Shown piece by piece: positions 56,201 to 64,000 of a DNA stretch of 64,000 bases. Under the pieces are notes generated by a model that did no database searches, was not told the DNA's origin, and saw only the letters and a program-made list of their open reading frames with translations. Source of the DNA: Nelumbo lutea (Eukaryota; Streptophyta; Magnoliopsida; Proteales; Nelumbonaceae). Location: NCBI GenBank assembly GCA_022828595.1, contig JAKGHH010000002.1, positions 85,652,076 through 85,716,075 on the forward strand, given 5' to 3'. Position 1 is the first letter of the stretch. Each line of letters begins with the position of its first letter. The position numbers were made by a program, and so were the translations under genes.

Positions 56201-56734
56201 TCCAGGCCACCAGTCCGTTATGGTTATGACTAGGATAGTTACCTGGTGGAAACCTTGACTAGTGAGGAGGATCTCGTAACTTACGTAGAAGCTATGTTGG
56301 ACATTGATTCCAAGAAGTGGGTGGAGGCCATGAGAGTAGAGATGGACTCAATGGAGACCAATGGAGTCTGACCTCTAGTAGATCCGCCCTCCGAGGTAAA
56401 ACCAATCGGTTGCAAATGGATTTATAAGAGGAAGGAGGGCCTCGATGGTAGGGTTGAGACCTTCAAAGCTCGTCTGGAGGTGAAAGGGTACACTCAGAAA
56501 GAGGGCATCGATTATGAGGAAACCTTTTTGCCTATGGCCATGCTTAAATCCATTAGGATCCTGCTAGCTATAGCAGCATACCATGATTATGAGATTTGGT
56601 AGATGGATGTCAAAACTGCATTCCTAAATGGAGATCTTACTCAAGATATCTATATGTAGCAGCTGCAAGGCTTCATTGCTACTAGTCAGGAAAACATGGT
56701 ATGTAAACTTAATAGATCCATTTGCAACCGATTC
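56201..56734 (+). pseudogene. Copia F reverse transcriptase N-terminus (truncated)
   Basis: [18 protein letters not shown], a TGA (Trp position), then [52 protein letters not shown] preceded by a TAG, and MVCKLNRSI. The sequence then stops at 56715. The catalytic YVDD half, the RNase H and the polypurine tract are all missing. It is joined to the LTR interior through an inverted 18-base copy of 56404-56421 (see findings). Confidence 0.86.
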
Positions 56735-56847
56735 ACAGTGACAGGTTTAGCCCCTTTGTCAGACAAAGGTAATGATCGGGCATGCACTCTCTCTGATGGA
56801 AACCAAGATTGTCGGTAGCCAATTTCAATTGTTGAGATTTTGTTTTG

Positions 56848-56887
<40 letters not shown>

Positions 56888-58176
56888 TATGGTTTCAAAA
56901 TGATTTGCAAAAAGGTTTTAATTCTCGGGATCCATATAAGTAGAGAGTGCAACACTGTTCCTTGCAGCCGAGGGAGAGGTCCTCTCTTGTCGGGCAGTGT
57001 ATGATCATTATGGGCTGAGAGGTTAAGTGTAAGACCATTGAGGATAATACCTGATGGGTTAATCTTACATCTGCCCACAGTCCCTGGGTGTTACAAGGTG
57101 GCTTGGCCTAGGGACCACTTAGGTAAGTGTTGGGCCCATAGAGCCCACAAGATGGGTTTCAGGGGGTGCACTATCCATAACAGTGTATTCGGCCAAGCCT
57201 TGTTACAAAGGCTAGGCTGAACCAATGTGGCTGATGTGTAGTATGTTTGGGTCCCATGCCATACAAGGAAGCCCAACTAGGTAGTAGTTTGGAAGACTAA
57301 GTGAGTACATAACCTTAATTGGGCCTTAAGCCCATTTCGAACTGGGCTGATTTGATCAGTCAATTAAAAGGGGTGAATTCTGGGATGGATTAGCTGATAG
57401 GATTGGGCCTAGACCCTATCCACTTAGAGAGTCCAAGATCTAAATAAGATTTAGATCTGGAAGCCTCCTAATTAGATTAGGAGATGGTTGATCTGATCTG
57501 TAGATAAGATAAGGGTTATCCCTTATCACTTAAAGGGATTTCTAATCCAAATATGATTTGGATCAGCAACTCCTAATGGGATCAAGAGCTGATCCCTTTA
57601 AGACTATGAAAGGGGAAAGGGGCGGCAACTATTATTGATTGATGTTCAATTCTCTTCAAAGCTGAAATCACAAGAAGAGAGAATTCTGAACCCTGCGAAT
57701 ACTCTCTTGCCGCCTATTTCCTACAACTGCCACCTTTAGTAGCTCGATCTGCTACTCTCTACAGGAGTATTCAAGATTTAATCTTGATACCAATCTTTTG
57801 GGGAAAAGATTGATTGGAGCTATATTCACAAGGTATCCTGTTAATTCTTGCGAAGGGTCAAGTTCTTTTGAAAGAACATTGTTGATTCTGTTCCATCCTG
57901 CACTGTGCTATTTTCAGTGGGAGTAGATTTTGGATCCTTCCTTGGGCGTGAACACCTCCATTGGGAGATACTGTTTCTCCGTATCAGGTACATCCTCCCT
58001 CCTACTCCTTTTTGTTCAGATCTGGTTTGGTTAATGGTTCAAGATTGATCCTTGAAAAATATGTTTTTCTAAAATAGGGAATTCGATTCCCTGCAAAGAT
58101 GGGTGAAATTTTTGAAATTCGCTCAGTCCATTCTACAAGATTTGGGTGTCCATGTGATGGATATCCTATCCCTTCA
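56735..58176 (+). mobile_element. 3' LTR of copia F, 5'-truncated
   Basis: It starts at the LTR interior (AGTGACAGGTTTAGC, matching about 50856 in the 5' LTR) and runs to CCCTTCA (58176). The first part of the LTR (about 510 bases) is missing. The flank TCATG (58177-58181) is a one-transition copy of CCATG at 50341-50345. (TA)n at 56851-56884. Confidence 0.88.
56851..56884. repeat. (TA)n microsatellite in LTR
   Basis: A long TA run, while the 5' LTR of the same element has only about 12 bases, so it changed after insertion. Confidence 0.95.
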
Positions 58177-58181
58177 TCATG

Positions 58182-59133
58182 AACGTTTCACATCACATAT
58201 CCATACATCACATGTAGGAACAAAATTGATCCAATCAATTAATATCTGTAAAACCCATTATTAAAGCCCATAATAATCCATAATATTACTGATTAATATT
58301 ATCTAGGTATATGGGTTGAATTGCAAAAAGCAATTCTGCCCATATAGCTTTTATGCAGTTAATAGGATAAAGCAGTTTTAACACATTAAAATTGGGTTTT
58401 ACATGTATGGGCTGAATTACATCTTGTAATTAACTATCAACCCTTGGACCCAAGAGTGAAAAATTAGGGCTGAGAACAGCCCCCATCACACCACAGATTT
58501 GGTCCAACCAGTTTGGTCCAATCTGGTTCGAATGGGTCTAGGGTTTGATCTTTAATTCAAGATTTAATTCAAGATTATGATCTAAAATAAATTACTGATA
58601 AAAGACATTCAAGAATCAGTACAGGGGCTGTTCGTAGATCTGCTACCCTGCAAAACAGATGTTAGTTCACAGTTTGCATTTTCTCAAACTGTAAATCGCA
58701 GATAGCCAAACCCTAATCTGCGAAACTCCTTCCTTCTATGCAATCAGCTTCGAATTTGAATGGAATAAAATAGAAAATCCTAATTTCTATTAATATTACA
58801 TCAAATCAAATTCCTATACATTCAGACAAAAAAAATAATAATAATTACAGACAAGAATGTAAAAGAACTACAAAACACAAATTTCTTGTGCCAATCAAGA
58901 TTACGATCTTCACCGTACGAACAACCCATAAATCAAGATAAATATAAATAACAGTTCTAAAAATATATCAGATTTAAAAAGATTTAATTTCAAATCAATC
59001 GCCCTTAATTTGGGAACCGATTTCCCAGAAAATCAACAATCTACGCAAATCGGGTAGAACGCCTTCTGCCCATTTGCGTGGTTTTAGATATGGCCAATTT
59101 TGGTTCAAGATTTGAACTTGGCTCTGATACCAA
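58182..59133 (-). mobile_element. Copia D 5' leader, part next to LTR
   Basis: Continuation of the leader at 49520-50345 after F. It matches F (52291-53250) in reverse complement. Its minus strand begins next to the primer site and LTR at 59121-59134. Confidence 0.85.
59121..59132 (-). promoter_or_regulatory. Primer-binding site of copia D
   Basis: The plus strand reads GCTCTGATACCA, i.e. TGGTATCAGAGC on the minus strand, one base from the LTR end at 59134. Confidence 0.92.
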
Positions 59134-60384
59134 TGAAGGGATGAGAGATCCATCATATGGATGGCCGAACCCTACAGGTAGGTTGGGCAAATTTTCAAAA
59201 ATTTCTCTCTCTCACATGTGGGAATCACATTCCCTATTTTAGAAAACTGCATTTTCAAGGATCAATCTTGAACCTAAACCGAACCAAATCTGAAACCAAA
59301 AGGTAGGAGAGAGATATACCTAATACAGAGTAAAAGTAACTCCCAACGAAGGTGTTCACGCCCAAGGAGATTACCAAAGATTACTCCCATTGAAGATGGC
59401 ACAACGTAGGGTGGAGTAGAATCAGTAGGATGGCTCTTCAGCAAGAACCTGATTCTTCACCCAGAATCTGATGGAGGGCGAGTGAGCACGACTTCAGATC
59501 ACCTTTTTTTCCAAAAGGTCATATCAAGAACCCTTCTTTATCACTCCTACAGGTGGAGATTGAACTGGTAATGGCGGCAATAGCAGGAGAAGGCAAGAGC
59601 AGAAGATGGAATCAGTCTAACTGTATGTTGTCTTTTCTCTTGTATCAGTAATCTAATTGATTAATTGGGATTCACCCTCCTCCTCTATTTATAGCCTTAA
59701 ATAGAGGTTCTCCTAATCCTATTAGGAGTTTTCCTAATCCAAATATTGTTTTTGGATTTGGACTCTCTTTAAGAGATAAGGATAATCCCTTATCTTATCT
59801 GTAAATAAAGATCAGTTCGCCTAATCTAATTAGGAGTTTTCTTATTCAAATCTTTATTTGGATCTGGACTCTCTGAGTGGATAGGGACAATCCCTTATCC
59901 TATCTAGTGATCTAAACCCTAGAACCGCCCCTCTTTAATTAATCTAATTAAGCTAGTTCGAATTGGGCTTTAGGCTAATTAAGTCTGGGTGTTCACTTAT
60001 CCTCCAAACTGCTGCCCAATTGGATATCCTTGTATGGCATGGGACCCAAACATTGATCTACACAATAGCCACATGAGTTCAACTTAGCCTATGTTACAAG
60101 GCCTGGCCGAATTCATTGTAGGAGACAGTGAAATGTGCCCAACATTTACACTAAATGGTCCTTGGGTCAAGCCACCTTATAAAAACCCAAGGACTGTGGG
60201 CAGATGCAAGATTAGCCCATCAGGTATTACCCTCAATGGTCTTATGCTTAACATCTCAGCCCATAATGATCAAACACTGCCCGACAAGAGAGGACCTCTC
60301 CCTCGGCTGCAAGGAACAGTGTTGCACTCTCTACTCACATGGATCCCGGGAATTAAAACCTTTTGCAAGCATTTTGAAAACGTA

Positions 60385-60418
<34 letters not shown>

Positions 60419-61055
60419 CTCTATATAAATATATTTTGAAAAATAAAAATCAATGGTTGAAATCAGCTGCCGACAGCTTTGGTTTCCATCAGAGAGAGTG
60501 CATCCTTGATCATTCACTTTGTCCGACAATGGGGATGATCTTGTCACTATGATCACCTACTCAAATGAATTCTTAGACTGTCCCAACATACTCAGGTTTT
60601 GACCCCCTCTAAGGATCTCACTGATTGGCATATCAAAGACAGCCCAATCCGACACCAAATGTAGTATCATAATCGAGTGTAAGGGTCAGGTGTAACATTC
60701 CAGTTTTGCCTATCTATCTCCAAGGTCCAGGGCAATACTGGAATTCTGGTCTGGTTCAGGGTTTCAAGAAAACCCACACTACATGTGCCACAGGTCTCAC
60801 CCTGGTAGCTGAGACAAGCCACCCCAACCAACTTGGTAGCACATTAGTGTCAGCCTTGACAGGATAAATCTCCCCAGATCTATCCAACGACTGTGAAGAT
60901 TCTAAACTAACATGAGTCTCATAAGTGTCTAGTTTAAGGGTATTACACATAAACAGACCATAATAACATGAATCAAATATGTACTTTATTCATTTACATT
61001 AGATGTCATAATGTACATCATTCTGATTGGAGCTAAGGGCATACACTGTCTAATA
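59134..61055 (-). mobile_element. 5' LTR of copia D
   Basis: On the minus strand it runs from TATTAGACAGT (61055; mutated from TGTTAGACAG) to TCCCTTCA (59134), 1922 bases. It has TATAAATAG (minus strand, 59685-59693) and a (TA)n run at 60387-60412. The 3' LTR of D is not in the window: D's body is cut at 48515 by other elements. The right flank is gypsy G4 pol. Confidence 0.9.
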
Positions 61056-61600
61056 GTTTGCAACTAATAGCTTCCTTACTTCTTCATTTACTACGTCCCA
61101 CCTTTCCGGGGCAAGGTTTCTCATCCTTTGCTAGACTGGTCTAATAGTAGGGTCCACATTAAGTTTATGAGTTATTAGTTTAGGGTCAATTCTAGGAATT
61201 ATAGTTGTCGACCAGGCAAAAACATCTAGATTTTTTAATAAAAAACTTACCAATTCGGATCATTGGGGATCTTGTGAGCTCCTATCGTATCACTTTCGCT
61301 AGGTCAGTTTTGGAAACTTGTATTGCTACCGTGTCTTCGGTCAGGCGAGCTTCTGTTCCTTGGGTCCGCTCGTCCTTAATGAAGCGTTTCAAGTAGCCTC
61401 ACTTGATAAGGTCATCGATTTCAATTTTTACGTTCTAATAGTTCTCAATGCCATGCTCGTAGTCTTTGTGGAAATGACAATACTTGTTCGAATTCCTAAT
61501 GTTGGGGTCTCCCCTCATCTTGGGAAGCCACTTTATGTAATCATTTTATTGGATATGCATGAGAATTTCCTTTTTGCGAGCATTTAGCGGTGTAAATGTC
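61056..61600 (-). pseudogene. G4 reverse transcriptase N-terminal piece
   Basis: Minus strand: SELVSFLLKNLDVFAWST (about 61300), then PRIDPKLITHKLNVDPTIRP and QRMRNLAPERWDVVNEEVRK, then KLLVAN before it is cut by D's LTR. This is the start of the gypsy reverse transcriptase; G1 has GVFAWSVAE, ITHKLNVDP at the same place. Protease is missing between this and gag, which is an internal deletion. Confidence 0.8.
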
Positions 61601-62640
61601 CTATTGTATACGGGAGGTGTTTCTTTTTGTCGTCCTGCTCTTCTGTTTGGTGACCTACTTTTCAACGCGGTGAGCTGCTATGCCTTCTCCTTGGAGATCT
61701 GCTTTTATGAGAAGATCTACTCCTTCGCCTAGTTCGGCTAGTGCTTGCTTCTTCATCTGCTTGTTTCCTTTTTCCTATAATCTTAGTCTCCCCACCTATT
61801 GCTTCTTCTGCCCAAATGTATTCTTGGGCGATGGTGAGGAATTTTTCCATGGTAGTTGGAGGGTGGAGTTCTAGCTCCATTTCAACTTTTTGTGCCTAAC
61901 ACCTTTCTTGGTTGCTATCATCTGTATAGAGGGATCCAAATCAGGGATTTGCAACCTTTCCATGTTGAAGCGCCAAAGCTTGAAAGCTATGGACCCTGGA
62001 GCCAATCCTGAATACCATAACCAAGCTTCTTCTTTCAAAGTGGTGGGGAATGCTATGCACATACTAGCATCATTAGCTCCATGAAGGAGCACTAAAGCTT
62101 GAAAGCTATTAACATGCTCCACCGGATTCGACTTCCCTCGGTAAGATTACAGGGTAGGTGCCCGAAAGTTTTTAGGGCATGGAGCTTTGAGGATTTCCGA
62201 TGCAAGCTGGGTTTCCCTAATTAGACCAGGTTGATCAGATAAGGAGATTAGTCTCCCCATTGTTGTGCTACCTTCTCTCGGTTGTGCTTCGCCTCCTGCC
62301 CGGGCGAGCCATGTCTTTCTTACTACACAATGCTTTTTCTTTCTTCCGGTAACCTCGGTGGAGCTCACCGCATTAGATTCAATGGGGGCTTCCACTTGGC
62401 TCTCTGCTGGTCCTTGTTCATCCGGTGCCGCAATGCCTTCTCTGTTTGGAACGTGGATCTGGCTATGCACTCGAGATTGAGGCAAGCCTTCTTGACTCTG
62501 GTGGTTGGATGGGGGGCTGTTGATTGTCACAAGGCTGGCTGCCCCTAGGTGCTGGTAGTTCAGACATCGTCAAGCGCCAAGGTTGACTCCATTGCTGAGG
62601 TTTCTGGTGGGGTTGCTGGGATTGCTGATAGAACTTTTGT
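61601..62640 (-). pseudogene. G4 gag (Tat-type gypsy)
   Basis: Minus strand: N-terminal part 62530-62147 with TQLASEILKAPCPKNFRAPT. The gag core VEHVNSFQALVLLHGANDAS (G1: HVDTFQSQMHLAGADEAS), then EEAWLWYSGLAPGSI, is broken by a deletion before the FNMERLQIPDLDPSIQMIAT-type segment. The end is TTMEKFLTIAQEYIWAEEAI and a basic RTRRRSRSSHKSRSPRRRHS tail, then a degenerate CHFHKDYEH. Frameshifts and stops interrupt it. Confidence 0.85.
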
Positions 62641-62980
62641 TGGGGCTGCTACTAGTGTGGATGCTGTTGTTGTCCAGTGATAAATATGAACTGATTTTCC
62701 CATGATCGCATTTGTTTAGTCATGTTATTGACACATCATACTAAGTCATTAAACTGTCGCATATCCATTTCTGTAGATGATATTGGTTCCATGGATGGGG
62801 AAGGTGTATTCACATTCTCTGCTTGCGATAGTGGAACGTCAATTTGACCGATGGTGATGGTCGGGATCTGGCCATTGATGTTGGTGGAGGGATTTCCTAA
62901 AAGTGCCAGAAAGTTTTTTTCTGAGTAAAATGAGAGAGATACAAAGATGAATGAAAGGGAACATAGGATTTTTGTTGTGA
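62641..62980 (-). mobile_element. G4 leader
   Basis: Leader between the primer site and gag. It holds Gln/His-rich frames (QQQHPH-like, about 62660), similar in position to the Gln-rich G1 gag N-terminus. A short minus frame (62736-62987) is not identified. Confidence 0.6.
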
Positions 62981-62998
62981 TTCCCACAGACGGTGCTA
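62981..62998 (-). promoter_or_regulatory. Primer-binding site of G4
   Basis: Minus strand: TAGCACCGTCTGTGGGAA, two bases after the LTR end. The same spacing and similar sequence occur in G1 (24441). Two changes lie in the first six bases relative to the TGGCGC core. Confidence 0.72.
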
Positions 62999-63000
62999 AT

Positions 63001-63692
63001 TGATGAAGCCAAAAATGGTCCCACTAATAGATGAGGTGCATAATCTGTTCACTCCTTTAGGTCTATTGAGGTGGCTCGGATCAGGTTCAGCCTATTGTGT
63101 GACTCGAGCTACAATGACGAGCTATGAGGCCGAGCTAGGGGTCTGAGCTGAGAGCTGAAAAGGAAGAGAGGTTAGAGTGCCTTGGTATATTTTTACCTAG
63201 GGGACACTCCGATGTTTAAGTTAGTGAATGATCCATTGTGAGAGAGGATATGCGAGAGTGACAGTTTATGTGCGCATACCTTTTGGAGTGGTCTTGAGGT
63301 TTTTTATAGCTACCCAAGGTTCAAGTGTTTTTTGGTAACATCTCTAAGCCTTGTACAGAGTTGTTTCCTAAATCCTAGGGTGTACTAGTCAGTTGTTTGC
63401 TAGATCCATGCAATGGTTATAGGTCGCTTGCTAGTTTGGGGGCGATCAACTTGGTGGTCCATTCTTTGTGGTGCGGTTATGGCGCTTACGCGAGCGTTGT
63501 TGGGGGGATGTTTCTGGCGAGCTGTTCTACTGTGTCAGACGTTGTGGATTGAGCTTTCTCTAGCTCGGCTTCATACCTGATATTGACTGCTACATGTCGA
63601 GTCGGAGAGTTGTCTTGTTGAGTGGGACGCTGCGTCACTGATAGTGTCCACATGTCCATCATCAAGTGGGTTGACCAAAATGCCCCTCATCA
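63001..63692 (-). mobile_element. 5' LTR of gypsy G4
   Basis: Minus strand from TGATGAGGGGCATTTTGG (63692) to GGCTTCATCA (63001), 692 bases. TATA-like TATAAAAAA on the minus strand lies at 63301-63309. The right boundary could alternatively be the CATCATCA word near 63664; the chosen one gives a TGATGAG start as in G1. Confidence 0.75.
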
Positions 63693-64000
63693 CCATGGAT
63701 GATAAAAATAGTTTCTATTCTTGAGAATAACACTTGGGAATTAGTTCACCCTCCTCCTAGTGCCTCGATTATAGGGAGTAAGTGGGTATGCTCTATGAAG
63801 TTTAAGTCGGATGGTAGTTTGGACAGATATAAGGCTAAACTAATTACACAAGAATTCAAGCAAGAATATGAGATAAACTATGAGACGACATTTTCCCCGA
63901 TAGCCAAGATGACAATAGTTCATTTTCTTCTGGCTATCTTTGTAGTCCAGAATTGGGTTGTTCACCAAATGGATGTAAAGAATGATGTCTTGCATGGGGA
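63693..64000 (+). pseudogene. Copia reverse transcriptase N-terminus, different lineage (runs off)
   Basis: Plus strand: ENNTWELVHPPPSASIIGSK, then WVCSMKFKSDGSLDRYKAKL, EFKQEYEINYETTFSPIAKM and VHQMDVKNDVLHGD at the window edge. This is the first third of a copia reverse transcriptase; the first catalytic Asp is in the last motif. It differs strongly from A/F and from the two other copia relics. G4's LTR lies directly upstream, so G4 has inserted in this older element. Confidence 0.85.

Overview
This window is plant nuclear DNA, most likely from a flowering plant with a repeat-rich genome. I see no intact host gene. It is a multi-layer nest of LTR retrotransposons: several copies of one Ty1/copia family with LTRs of about 1.5-1.95 kb, and several Ty3/gypsy elements. 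It also holds small DNA transposons (two MITEs and one CACTA end), two LINE scraps, and two broken exons of a plant-type IMP dehydrogenase gene. Plant origin follows from the tRNA-iMet and tRNA-Asp-like primer sites, the Tat-type gypsy element with a second RNase H and an antisense extra ORF, and GT-AG introns around the IMPDH exons. The species cannot be named from this sequence.

Layout. 1-2127 is the 3' end and LTR of a gypsy element (G0). It sits inside the 5' LTR of an old plus-strand copia element (B, 2128-20674). B holds an internally deleted solo LTR (4091-5129), a hAT-type MITE (2923-3459), a whole minus-strand copia element (A, 6513-14573) in its 5' leader, and another solo LTR (16244-18190) in its integrase. 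20675-22534 carries a gypsy LTR fragment, a copia RNase H relic and a copia LTR stub, ending at a CACTA terminus (22535). A CT-rich stretch leads into IMPDH exon 1 (22963-23268). The IMPDH intron holds a 13.7-kb Tat-like gypsy element (G1, 23781-37441) with two solo LTRs of its own, then LINE scraps. The second IMPDH exon (39325-39703) is split by a MITE.

39770-43450 is a tandem LTR-leader-LTR-leader-LTR array of a non-coding, Athila-like element. 43451-47975 is another gypsy 3' end (G3, same family as G0) with a copia solo LTR in it. 47976-61055 is a minus-strand copia element (D) whose two halves are separated by a plus-strand copia element (F, 50346-58176). D itself interrupts a minus-strand Tat-like gypsy element (G4, 61056-63692). 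The window ends in the reverse transcriptase of a different copia lineage.

Working order. None of the gag-pol frames is fully open. A is the best preserved (intact LTR pair, long integrase frame) but has frameshifts, stop codons, a Glu-to-Lys change at the integrase catalytic site, and no recognisable primer-binding site. The points most worth a second look are the split IMPDH gene next to a CACTA end, paired inverted repeats ahead of each polypurine tract in the G0/G3 family, the antisense ORF of G1, and an 18-nt inverted templated insertion at a deletion junction in F. I found no new defence, metabolic or regulatory system. All coordinates come from reading the sequence by eye; no alignment or database search was run.
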